A program made the position numbers and the translations under genes. From the NCBI GenBank assembly GCA_963741355.1, contig CAVUIG010000013.1:62001-126000 (forward strand): DNA of 64,000 nt. Reading direction: 5' to 3'. This stretch comes from CAIWHR01 sp963741355. Lineage in GTDB: Bacteria; Pseudomonadota; Gammaproteobacteria; Burkholderiales; Casimicrobiaceae. The notes under the pieces are model-generated. The model worked only from the letters and a program-made list of their open reading frames with translations, did no database searches and had not been told where the DNA came from. Positions 48,292 to 56,816 of this stretch are shown one piece after another; position 1 is the first letter of the stretch, and the number at the start of each line of letters is the position of its first letter.

Positions 48292-49164
48292 ATGACCGAG
48301 CCCGACGAACGCCCCGACCGCCCGTCGCTGCTGGAGCGGCTGTCGGCATTCCTCACCCGGGAGCCCGAGGATCGCGAGGAGCTGCTCGCGCTGCTGCATG
48401 GCGCCTACGAGCGAAAGCTCCTCGACGCCGACGCGCTGTCGATGATCGAGGGCGTGCTGTCGGTCTCCGAGATGACCGCGCGCGACATCATGATCCCGCG
48501 CTCGCAGATGGACGTCATCTCGGTCGAGGACGAGCCCGCGCAGTTCATTCCGCTGGTGCTGGAGACGCGGCACTCGCGCTTCCCCGTCGTCGGCGAGAAC
48601 AAGGACGACGTCGTCGGCATCCTGCTCGCCAAGGAGCTGCTCAACTACTACCGCAGCCCCGATACTTTCAACCTGCACGACACGCTGCGTCCGGCGGTGT
48701 TCGTTCCCGAGTCGAAGCGCCTCAACGTCCTCCTGCGCGACTTTCGCGCCAACCGCAACCACATGGCCATCGTCGTCGACGAGTACGGCGGCGTGTCCGG
48801 GCTCGTCACCATCGAGGATGTCCTCGAGCAGATCGTCGGCGACATCGAGGACGAATACGACTTCGACGAAGCCGAGGACAACATCATCCGCGAGGTCGGC
48901 GGAAGGCACCGCGTGAAGGCGCAGACGGAGATCGCCGACTTCAATGCGCATTTCGGCACCGATTACGCCGACGACGAGTTCGACACCGTCGGCGGACTCG
49001 TGCTGCAGGCGTTCGGCCGACTGCCCAAGCGCGGCGAGTCCACGGTGATCGGCGATCTGCGCTTTCGCGTCGTCCGCGCCGACAGCCGCCGGCTGTACAC
49101 GCTGCAGGTCGAGCCGGTCGCGACGCCTTCGGCACCGGGCTCCGTCGCCGCACCCGGCGCATGA
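48292..49164 (+). CDS. corC: CorC/HlyC family transporter-associated protein with CBS pair
   Basis: A 290-residue cytosolic protein with two CBS domains (about 65-190: EMTARDIMIPRSQMDVISVE, RHSRFPVVGENKDDVVGILL, and NHMAIVVDEYGGVSGLVTIE DVLEQIVGDI) and a C-terminal CorC_HlyC domain (about 205-285: GRHRVKAQTEIADFNAHFGT, TVGGLVLQAFGRLPKRGE). It lacks the membrane DUF21 domain, as CorC does. It is associated with magnesium and cobalt efflux. ATG 48292 has GGAG at a proper distance; GTG 48286 overlaps the ybeY stop and is the alternative. Confidence 0.92.
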   Translation: MTEPDERPDRPSLLERLSAFLTREPEDREELLALLHGAYERKLLDADALSMIEGVLSVSEMTARDIMIPRSQMDVISVEDEPAQFIPLVLETRHSRFPVVGENKDDVVGILLAKELLNYYRSPDTFNLHDTLRPAVFVPESKRLNVLLRDFRANRNHMAIVVDEYGGVSGLVTIEDVLEQIVGDIEDEYDFDEAEDNIIREVGGRHRVKAQTEIADFNAHFGTDYADDEFDTVGGLVLQAFGRLPKRGESTVIGDLRFRVVRADSRRLYTLQVEPVATPSAPGSVAAPGA

Positions 49165-50730
49165 CGGCGCCGTCCGGCACGCTCGCGCCTGCGTCACCTC
49201 GTTCGGGCGCCGGCTCGCTCGCAACGCTGCTCGCGCTCGGCGCAGGCGCCGCGACCGTATTCGGCTTCGCGCCCTTCGGCGTCGCCGTCGTCCCGGTCAT
49301 CACCTTCGCGCTGCTCGTCCTGCTCTGGCAGGACGCGGCCACGCCGCGCACGGCGGCATGGCACGGTTTCGCGTTCGGCTTTGCGCTCTTCGCCGCCGGC
49401 GTGTCGTGGATCGCCAATGCGCTCAGCACGTTCGGCGGCATGCCGTGGCCGGTCGCAATCTTCGCGATGGTCGTGCTGTGCGCGTTTCTCGCGCTCTATC
49501 CGGCCGCCGCGGGATGGCTCGCGACCCGCTGGACTGCGCGGCGCTCGTGGCAGCGCGCGCTCGCGGCGGCGGCGGCGTGGACGCTCGTCGAATGGGTGCG
49601 GAGCGTGGCGCTCAGTGGATTCGGCTGGCTCTCGCTCGGCTATTCGCAGCTGCCCGATGGCGGCATCACGCCGCTCGCGCCCTACGCGACCCTGGGCGGC
49701 GTGTTCGCCGTGTCGTTCGCCGTCGCTCTTTGCGCAAGCGCGCTCGCGCTCGCGGTCGACGCGTTCGCGTCGTCGGCCCCGCGCCGCGGCGGCGCGCTGC
49801 TGGCCGGCGTCGCGGTGCTCGTGGCCGGCGGCGCCGCGCTGGGACGCGTCGAGTGGACCGCCCCGGCGGGCGCGCCGGTGGACGTGTCGCTGCTGCAGGG
49901 CAACGTCGCGCAGCATCTGAAGTTCGACCCGGGATTTCGCGCCGCCACGTTCGAGCTCTATGCCGAGCTCGCGGCGCGAAGCCGCGGCCGCCTGATCGTG
50001 ATGCCGGAGAGCGCGTTTCCGATGTTCGCCGACGAGATCCCGGACGAGGTGCTGCTCGGGCTGCTCAAGACCGCCGCGGCACGCGACGGCGACATCCTGA
50101 TCGGGCTCTTCACGATGGAGCCGCCGCTGCCGGACATGCGGCACGCGCGCTACTACAACACCGTCGTCGCGCTGGGCGCCTCCCTGCCGCAGGTCTACCG
50201 CAAGCGCCACCTCGTCCCGTTCGGCGAGACGATCCCGTTCGAAGCATGGCTCGCCCCGATCCTCGATTCGATCCTCGCGATTCCGCTCGCGAGCCAGACC
50301 GCGGGCGAAGCCGACCCGCCGCCCCTGGCCGTCGCCGGCCAGCAGGTGGCGGTGAACATCTGCTACGAGGATTCCTTCAGCGCCGACATCCGGCCGCAGG
50401 CACGCGCCGCGACACTGCTCGTCAACGTCACCAACGACGCCTGGTACGGCCATTCGATCGGCGCCCTGCAGCATGACCAGATCGCGGCGATGCGCGCGCT
50501 CGAGACCGGCCGGCCGCTGCTTCGCGCGACCAACACCGGGATCACCTCCGCGATCGATCACCATGGCCGCGAGACCGCAGCGGCTGCCGTGGTTCACGCG
50601 CGGCATCCTCGAAGTGACGGTCGAGGGCCGGCAGGGCGAGACCCCATACGTGCGCATCGGCGACGTGCCGGTTGCGCTCCTCATGGTGCTCGTGCTCGCG
50701 ATCGCCGCCTGGCGCGGCAGAAGCCGGTAA
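49161..50730 (+). CDS. lnt: apolipoprotein N-acyltransferase, one frameshift
   Basis: An inner-membrane enzyme that adds the third acyl chain to lipoproteins. The N-terminal half has about six helices (FGFAPFGVAVVPVITFALLV, AFGFALFAAGVSWIANALST, GFGWLSLGYSQLPDGGITPL). The periplasmic nitrilase domain carries the triad: Glu in RLIVMPESAFPMF, Lys in YRKRHLVPFGETIPF and Cys in VAVNICYEDSFSADI, plus LVNVTNDAWYGHSIGALQHD. One indel near 50575 shifts the end, which then reads PWFTRGILEVTVEGRQGETP and a last helix. ATG 49161 overlaps the corC stop (ATGA). About 523 residues. Confidence 0.94.
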
Positions 50731-50733
50731 AAT
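50728..50733 (+). promoter_or_regulatory. possible glyQ promoter -10 (TAAAAT)
   Basis: TAAAAT lies 49 bp ahead of the glyQ ATG, right at the lnt stop, in an otherwise GC-rich stretch. No clear -35, so this is tentative. Confidence 0.35.
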
Positions 50734-50781
50734 GCGGGTTCATCAAGGCGTTACCCGCCGGGGCCGCGCCGAAACCCGCCG

Positions 50782-51678
50782 ATGCTCACCTTTCAGCAAG
50801 TCATCCTGACGCTGCAGGACTACTGGGGCCGCCACGGCTGCGCCCTGCTGCAGCCCTACGACATCGAAGTCGGCGCGGGGACCTCGCACACGGCGACCTT
50901 CCTGCGCGCGCTCGGGCCCGAGCCCTGGCGCGCCGCGTACGTGCAGCCGTCGCGCCGCCCGAAGGACGGCCGCTACGGCGAGAATCCCAACCGCATGCAC
51001 CAGCACCACCAGTTCCAGGTCGTGCTGAAGCCCTCGCCCGAAGACATCCTCGAGCTCTACCTGGGGTCGCTCGTGGCGCTCGGCCTCGACCTGAAGAAGA
51101 ACGACGTCCGCTTCGTCGAGGACGACTGGGAGAACCCGACGCTCGGCGCGTGGGGCCTCGGCTGGGAAGTGTGGCTCAACGGCATGGAGATCACGCAGTT
51201 CACCTACTTCCAGCAGGTCGGCGGCCTCGACTGCAATCCGATCACCGGCGAGATCACCTACGGCCTCGAGCGGCTGTCGATGTACCTGCAGAACGACGAG
51301 TCGGTCTTTCGACCTCGAAGTACGTCAAGGGCATCTCGTACCGCGACGTCTTCTTCCAGAACGAGGTCGAGCAGTCGCGCTTTGACGTTCGAGGCGTCCA
51401 ACGTGGACAAGCTCTTCGAGCAGTTCGCGTTCTTCGAATCGGAGGCGAAGCGCCTGCTCGAGGCGAAGCTGCCGCTGCCCGGCTACGAGATGATCCTCAA
51501 GGCCGGCCACACGTTCAATCTGCTCGACGCCCGCGGCGCGATCTCGGTCACCGAGCGCGCCGCCTATATCGGCCGCATCCGCACGCTGTCGCGCCTCGTC
51601 GCGCAGGCCTATTACGATTCGCGCGAAGCCCTCGGGTTTCCGATGCTTGCCGCCGCAACAGGCAAGAAGGCCGCGTGA
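50782..51678 (+). CDS. glyQ: glycyl-tRNA synthetase alpha subunit, with compensated insertions
   Basis: The catalytic subunit of the bacterial heterotetrameric GlyRS, 298 residues. MLTFQQVILTLQDYWGRHGC, VGAGTSHTATFLRALGPEPW, YVQPSRRPKDGRYGENPNRM and GGLDCNPITGEITYGLERLS are diagnostic. The stretch encoded by about 51307-51390 translates to RPRSTSRASRTATSSSRTRS, which is wrong for the family. The expected DLEYVKGISYRDVFFQNEVE is read there in another frame. Three single extra bases (near 51312, 51325 and 51384) explain it, and because they sum to three the ORF stays open. glyS follows, overlapping by one base. Confidence 0.95.
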   Translation: MLTFQQVILTLQDYWGRHGCALLQPYDIEVGAGTSHTATFLRALGPEPWRAAYVQPSRRPKDGRYGENPNRMHQHHQFQVVLKPSPEDILELYLGSLVALGLDLKKNDVRFVEDDWENPTLGAWGLGWEVWLNGMEITQFTYFQQVGGLDCNPITGEITYGLERLSMYLQNDESVFRPRSTSRASRTATSSSRTRSSSRALTFEASNVDKLFEQFAFFESEAKRLLEAKLPLPGYEMILKAGHTFNLLDARGAISVTERAAYIGRIRTLSRLVAQAYYDSREALGFPMLAAATGKKAA

Positions 51679-53772
51679 TGGGCAATGCGGCGACGCTGAC
51701 CGTCGAGCTCTTGACCGAGGAGCTGCCGCCGAAGGCGCTGAAGGCGCTCGGCGAGGCCTTCGCTCGCGGGATTGCCGACGGCCTCGAAAGCCGCGACTTC
51801 CTCGCCGCCGACTCCGCGGTCGCGCCGTTCGCGACGCCGCGCAGGCTCGCGGTGACGATCACCCGCGTGCGCGCGGTGGCTCCCGACAAGGCGTTCAAGG
51901 AGAAGCTGCTGCCGGTCAGCGTTGCCTTCGACGCCCAAGGCAGGCCGACACCCGCGCTGATCGGAAAGCTCAAAGCGAAGCAGCTCGCCCACATCGACCC
52001 TGCGACACTGCTGCGCGAATCCGACGGCAAGGTGGAGGCGCTCCACTACGCCGACATTGCGAAAGGCGGGCCGCTCATCTCCGCGTTACAGGCGGCGCTC
52101 GACGACGCGCTCGAGGCGCTGCCGATCCCGAAGGTGATGAGCTACCAGCGACCCGACGGCACGACCGTGCGCTTCGCCCGGCCGGCGCACAAGCTGCTGG
52201 CGCTGCACGGTCAGACCGTGGTCAATCTGAACACCCTCGGGCTCGACGCCGGCAATCTGACCGACGGCCATCGCTTCCTCAGCCGGGCCGACATCGAGAT
52301 CCCCAACGCCGACGCCTACGAGGAGACGCTGCGCGCCGAAGGCAAGGTGATTGCGAGCTTCGCGGAGCGCCGCGGGCGCATCGTCGACGCACTCGCCAAG
52401 GCGGCCGGCGGCGCCACGATCCTGATGCCCGACGCGCTGCTCGACGAAGTGACTGCGCTGGTCGAATGGCCCGCGGTCTACGCGGGAACGTTCGACCGGG
52501 CGTTCCTCGAGGTCCCGCAGGAGTGCCTCGTCCTGACGATGCAGCAGAACCAGAAATATTTCGCGTTGATGGACGACTCCGGTCGGCTGGTCCATCGTTT
52601 CCTCGTCGTCAGCAATCTCGAGACGCAGGATCCGGTGGCGATCGTCCAGGGTAACGAACGCGTGCTGCGCGCACGCCTCGCCGATGCCCGCTTCTTCTTC
52701 GACCAGGACCGCAAGATCCGTCTCGCCGGCCGCGTCGACCGGTTGTGCGGCATCGTCTATCACAACAAGCTCGGCACGCTGGCGGATCGGGTGGTTCGGC
52801 TGCGCGCGATCGCGACGGCGATCGCCGCAGGACATCGGCGCCGACGCGAAGCAGGCTGACCGCGCGGCGCTGCTCGCCAAGGCCGATCTCGTCACCGACA
52901 TGGTCGGCGAATTCCCCGAGCTGCAGGGCCTCATGGGCCGCTATTACGCCGAGCACGACGGCGAATCGCCGGACGTCGCGGCCGCGGTCGAGCAGCACTA
53001 CTGGCCGCGCTTCGCCGGCGACCGGCTTCCGGAGAATGGCGTCGCCCAGGCCGTGGCGCTCGCCGAAAAGCTCGAGGTGCTCGCCGGCATGTTCGGCATC
53101 GGCCAGGTTCCGACGGGCGACAAGGATCCTTTCGGCCTGCGACGCGCGGCGCTGGGCGTGATCCGCATCCTGATCGAAAAGCAGCTCGCCCTTCCGCTGC
53201 CGCGATTGACCGGGATCGCCTTCAAGGCGTTCGATGCGGTGCCGGCGGTCAAGGACGCGGGTGCCGAGCTTCGCGCCTTCATCTACGACCGGCTGCGCGG
53301 CTATCTGCGCGAGCAGGGGTATACGGCCAACCAGATCGCCGCGGTCGTGGACGATCAGCCCGCGGACATCCACGTCGTCCCCGCGCGACTCGCCGCGGTA
53401 CAGTCCTTCGAGTCGCTCCCCGAGTCCGGCGCGCTCGCCGCCGCGAACAAGCGGATCGTCAACATCCTGCGCAAGTCGGCGACCGACGCCGCGCCGGCGG
53501 TCGATCGCGCCCGCCTTTCCGACGGTGCCGAGCACGATCTCTACCTCGCCTTCCAGAAGCTCCTGCCCATCGTCGACGATCACTGCGCGCGCAATGACTA
53601 CGCCGGCGCGCTGCTGGCGCTCGCCAGCGCGAAGCCGGCGGTCGACCGCTTCTTCGACGACGTGATGGTGATGGCGGACGACCCCGCGATTCGCGCCAAC
53701 CGGCTGGCGCTGCTGCGCGGCGTCGCCCAGACGATGAACCGCGTCGCCGACATCTCGAAATTGGCGTCGTGA
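51678..53772 (+). CDS. glyS: glycyl-tRNA synthetase beta subunit, one frameshift
   Basis: The tRNA-binding subunit of GlyRS, about 698 residues. The N-terminus TLTVELLTEELPPKALKALG, then APFATPRRLAVTITRVRAVA, PKVMSYQRPDGTTVRFARPA, FLEVPQECLVLTMQQNQKYF and NERVLRARLADARFFFDQDR are family blocks. After a jump near 52830 it continues DLVTDMVGEFPELQGLMGRY YAEHDGE, DPFGLRRAALGVIRILIEKQ and the C-terminal anticodon-binding-like FFDDVMVMADDPAIRANRLA. ATG 51678 overlaps the glyQ stop (TGATG). Confidence 0.94.
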
Positions 53773-53800
53773 GTCCAGCAGCCAGCCGCTAGAATTCCCC

Positions 53801-54383
53801 ATGGTCCAATTCGCCTCCGAAGGCGTCGCCCCGACCCGCGCCGGCAAGCTGATCGTGCTCGACCGCGACGGCGTCATCAACGTCGACAGCGACGCAGTTC
53901 ATCAAGTCGCCCGACGAATGGAGGCCGATTCCCGGGAGCCTCGAGGCGATCTCGCGGCTCAATCACGCCGGGTTTCGCGTCGTCGTCGCGACGAACCAGT
54001 CGGGGATCGGCCGGGGGCTCTTCGACATGGCGACGCTCAACGCCATCCACGAGAAGATGCACAAGGCGCTGGGGCTCGCCGGAGGCCGCGTGGACGCGTT
54101 GTTCTATTGCCCGCACGCCGCCGACGCGATGTGCGAATGCCGCAAACCCAAGACCGGGATGCTGGCGGAGATCGGCCAGCGCTTCGGCATCGAGATGGCG
54201 GGCGTCCCCTGCATCGGCGACTCGCTGCGCGACCTCCTCGCGGCAGAAGCCGTCGGCGCCCAGCCGATGCTGGTGCTGACCGGCAAGGGCGAGAAGACGC
54301 TGCGCGACGGCAGCTTTCCCAAGAACACCGTGATCTTTCCGGACCTGGCCTTCGCCGCGTCGGCGCTCCTCGCGAGCGACTGA
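53801..54383 (+). CDS. gmhB: D-glycero-beta-D-manno-heptose 1,7-bisphosphate 7-phosphatase, one frameshift
   Basis: A HAD phosphatase of about 193 residues in ADP-heptose synthesis for LPS core. The nucleophile motif is LIVLDRDGVINVDSD. After a jump near 53897 the other frame reads KSPDEWRPIPGSLEAISRLN and VVVATNQSGIGRGLFD (HAD motif II), then the GmhB zinc-binding Cys cluster CPHAADAMCECRKPKTGM and the motif IV aspartate in CIGDSLRDLLAAEA. It lies between glyS and plsC, the standard betaproteobacterial order. Confidence 0.93.
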
Positions 54384-54403
54384 CTCCGGCGCCTACGCCC
54401 CCG

Positions 54404-55129
54404 ATGTCGGCGCTGCGCTCGCTGCTGTTCCTGCTGTTCCAGACATTGGTCACGCCGCTCTACGCGGCAGTGATGCTCGTTCTGTTCTGGATTCCGCGGG
54501 TCCCGATGTACCGCATCGCCGCGCACTGGTGCTGGATCAACCTGCAGGGCGCGCGCTGGATCTGCGGAATCCGCTGGCGGGCGATCGGCCGCGAGAACAT
54601 TCCGGACGGCGCGGCGAGGACGCCGCACATCGTGCTGTCGAAGCACAGCTCGACCTGGGAGACGCTGGCGCTGACGATGTACTTTCCGCCGCTCGCCTAC
54701 GTCGCCAAGAAGGAGCTCCTGTCGATCCCGTTCTTCGGCTGGGGATTCGCGCTGGCGTCCCCCATCACGATCGACCGCAAGTCCGGGCGCACCGCGATGC
54801 AGCAGATCGCCGCGCAGGGCCGCCTCCGCTTCGCGCAGGGATTCTGGATCGCGGTGTATCCGGAAGGCACGCGAATCAAGGCGGGCACGCGGGCGAAATA
54901 CAAGTCCGGCGGCGCGCGCCTCGCGATCGACCTCAACGTGCCGATCATTCCTGTCGCCCACAACGCGGGCTGGATCTGGCCGAAGGGCGTCCTCGGCAAG
55001 CGGCCCGGCATGGTGACGATCTCGTTCGGCAAGCCGATTTCGTCCGGGGGCAAGACCGCGCAGGCGCTCATCAACGAGGTCGAGACCTGGATCGAGAACG
55101 AAGTGGACCGCCTCGGCGTTCCGGCGTGA
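54404..55129 (+). CDS. plsC: 1-acyl-sn-glycerol-3-phosphate acyltransferase (PlsC family)
   Basis: A 241-residue membrane-associated acyltransferase of phospholipid synthesis, making phosphatidic acid. An N-terminal helix (LLFLLFQTLVTPLYAAVMLV LFW) anchors it. Motif I is SKHSSTWETL, the HxxxxE variant of HxxxxD; the substrate-phosphate motif is AVYPEGTRIKAG. Motif IV is VPIIPVAHNAGWIWP. Start ATG 54404, 20 bp after gmhB. Its stop overlaps the next gene's GTG (GTGA). Confidence 0.92.
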   Translation: MSALRSLLFLLFQTLVTPLYAAVMLVLFWIPRVPMYRIAAHWCWINLQGARWICGIRWRAIGRENIPDGAARTPHIVLSKHSSTWETLALTMYFPPLAYVAKKELLSIPFFGWGFALASPITIDRKSGRTAMQQIAAQGRLRFAQGFWIAVYPEGTRIKAGTRAKYKSGGARLAIDLNVPIIPVAHNAGWIWPKGVLGKRPGMVTISFGKPISSGGKTAQALINEVETWIENEVDRLGVPA

Positions 55130-55899
55130 AGCCTTCGGAGATGCGCTCGGCCGTCCTCCGCGCCATCGGCTGGGTCGACGATGGCCACGACACGGGCGTC
55201 CACCGGATCGCGCTCGGCGCGGATGCCGTCGACTATCGCATCGTGCGGGCCCGCAGGCGGTCGATCGGCATCCGCATCGGCGTGACCGGCGTGACCGTCA
55301 GGGCGCCGCACGGCGCCTCGCTGCGGGCCATCGAAGCGGCGCTGCGCGAGCACGGCGATTGGGTGCGGGACAAGCTCCTGCTCTGGCAATCGCGCCGCCG
55401 CGACATCGTGCCGGCGCGCTGGATTCCGGGAGCGCCGATCGCCTACCGCGGGCAAACGCTCTCGCTCGACCTTTCATCCGCCCGCCGCAGGAAGATCCTG
55501 GTGGATCGCGCCACATTCTCGATCGGCCATCCGACGCCGCATGACGAGCCTTCCGTCGCCACCTACGCGAAGGCGTGGCTGCGCCGCGACGCGCTGCGCA
55601 TCCTGGCGCCCGAGGTCGCCGATCTGGCGCGGCGCATCGGCGTGCAGGCGCCTGCGCTCCGCCTCTCGAGCGCGCGCAGCCGCTGGGGGAGCTGCAACGC
55701 CAGGGGTGAGATTCGCTTGAGCGCGCGGCTCGTCCACGTGCCGCCGGAACTGGCGCGCTACGTCGTCGCGCACGAGGTCGCGCATCTCGTCCACCTCGAT
55801 CACTCGCCCCGGTTCTGGGCGCTGGTCGGGACGGTGCACGAGCGCCATCGCGAGGCGCGGCGCGAGCTCGCGCAGTGGGCGGCGGCGCTGGAAGCGTGA
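55126..55899 (+). CDS. YgjP-like M48-type metallohydrolase (DUF45)
   Basis: A 257-residue protein with the DUF45/YgjP layout. The N-terminal strand region RIVRARRRSIGIRIGVTGVT VRAP is followed by the RWGSCNARGEIRLSARLVHV block. The zinc motif is YVVAHEVAHLVHLDHSPRFW, an HExxH with a downstream His. The family resembles SprT and Wss1-type proteases; cellular targets are unknown. I take GTG 55126 (overlapping plsC as GTGA) as start; ATG 55141 is possible. A mobile-element-like sequence begins 5 bp after the stop. Confidence 0.88.
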   Translation: MKPSEMRSAVLRAIGWVDDGHDTGVHRIALGADAVDYRIVRARRRSIGIRIGVTGVTVRAPHGASLRAIEAALREHGDWVRDKLLLWQSRRRDIVPARWIPGAPIAYRGQTLSLDLSSARRRKILVDRATFSIGHPTPHDEPSVATYAKAWLRRDALRILAPEVADLARRIGVQAPALRLSSARSRWGSCNARGEIRLSARLVHVPPELARYVVAHEVAHLVHLDHSPRFWALVGTVHERHREARRELAQWAAALEA

Positions 55900-55904
55900 C
55901 CGAG

Positions 55905-56180
55905 GGAACCTCTGAATGAGTCCCGCGCGGTTGCGCTGCAGGGCCAAATGCGGATGACTGCGAGACGCGCGACGAAGGTCGTAGTCCACACTACGATGCC
56001 GAGGAGTGCGGCAAAGCAGGCGCCGCATTTGGCAGCAAGCCCGAAGGGACGGGGTTTTTCGGGCGGTCTGCTCTTTTGTCGCGAGGCTCGCTAAGGGGGC
56101 CGGCCATTAGCTTCGCCTCGCCCTGCAGCCCATCCCGAAAATTCCCCGTCGCAACCACGCGGGACTTATTCAGAGGTTCC
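55905..56180. mobile_element. MITE-like element with 23-bp terminal inverted repeats
   Basis: A 276-bp non-coding unit. The left end at 55905-55927 (GGAACCTCTGAATGAGTCCC plus GCG) and the right end at 56158-56180 are inverted repeats with one mismatch. Inside is a smaller dyad TCGTAGT/ACTACGA (55978-55995 region). There is no transposase ORF and no clear target duplication. It fits exactly into the gap between the YgjP-like stop (55899) and the cyaY stop (56182). The ends resemble insertion-sequence ends. It could also serve as a terminator for the two converging genes. Confidence 0.75.
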
Positions 56181-56181
56181 T

Positions 56182-56526
56182 TTACGGCGCGACGAGCGGC
56201 GGAAACGTCACCGCGAGGCCGGCCTGGAGCTTCAACTGCGCCGCCAGCGCGCCGCCGAGCTCCTCGCCGGTGCGAGTGTCGCGCCAGGCGCCGTCGCGCG
56301 CCGCGAAGTGCGACCCGCCGGCGCGCGCCGCGAGCCAGATCTCGCGATTCGGCGTGTGCCGGTTCACGATCAGCTTGCTCGCGTCCTCGCATTCGATCTC
56401 GAGGATGCCGTCGACGAGACTCCAGTCGAGGTCGGAATCGGAGTCGGCCAGCGCGCGATCGAGCGCCTCGCCGATCGCGGCCAGCGCCCGGTCCGCGGCA
56501 GCGATGAATTCAGTGTCGGTGAGCAT
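56182..56526 (-). CDS. cyaY: iron-sulfur cluster assembly protein CyaY (bacterial frataxin)
   Basis: A 114-residue frataxin homologue that binds IscS and iron and tunes Fe-S assembly. It begins MLTDTEFIAAADRALAAIGE, with the acidic helix-1 and strand-1 ridge (DRALADSDSDLDW, then DGILEIECEDASKLIVNRH). The conserved core is NREIWLAARAGGSHFAARDG AWRDTRTGEE. ATG 56526 is chosen because the family starts there. The stop is 2 bp from the mobile-element end. It is divergent from lptM. Confidence 0.94.
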   Translation of the reverse strand: MLTDTEFIAAADRALAAIGEALDRALADSDSDLDWSLVDGILEIECEDASKLIVNRHTPNREIWLAARAGGSHFAARDGAWRDTRTGEELGGALAAQLKLQAGLAVTFPPLVAP

Positions 56527-56623
56527 GGGAGTCCCGGAATTCCGGCGGACGCACAGGGTGCTGCGTTCCGCGCGCGTCGCGCCCGTGTGGTCTCGGTGCG
56601 CATTACTTGCTAGGATCCGATCG

Positions 56624-56816
56624 ATGTTACGTGATTTTCCCGCCGTTGGCCGTGCCATCGCCGCGACGCTCGCGCTGGCGCTGGCGGTGTCGGCATGCGG
56701 GATCAAGGGCCCGCTCAAGCTGCCGCCTCCCGCCGCGCCGAGCGCGCCCGCTGCCGGGGCCGAATCCCCCGGCGCCCCCCGCCACCGACGAAAGCACGCC
56801 GGGCAAGAAGCCTTGA
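56624..56816 (+). CDS. lptM: LptM-type small lipoprotein (YifL family), one frameshift
   Basis: A small outer-membrane lipoprotein that helps mature the LptD LPS translocon. ATG 56624 gives a signal peptide with lipobox AVSACGIKGPLKLPPPA; the CGxKGPL block after the lipidated Cys is the family signature. The ORF as given runs on in frame into lysA, but shifting one base at the C6 run near 56775 gives the expected short end APPATDESTPGKKP with the stop at 56816. lysA then starts by TTGA overlap. About 63 residues. Confidence 0.82.

Noticed and set aside
48048..52859. 1603-residue plus-strand ORF across ybeY, corC, lnt, glyQ and glyS
   Set aside because: It is a chain of out-of-frame shadows joined to real pieces of lnt and glyS; the true genes are separate with overlapping stop/starts.
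55991..56392. 133-residue minus-strand ORF over the inverted-repeat element and cyaY
   Set aside because: Spans the element and the cyaY coding region in the wrong frame; no transposase features.
56270..56812. N-terminal extension of lysA including a lipoprotein
   Set aside because: The frame continuity is explained by one indel in a C6 run; lptM and lysA are normally separate and a TTGA overlap is present.
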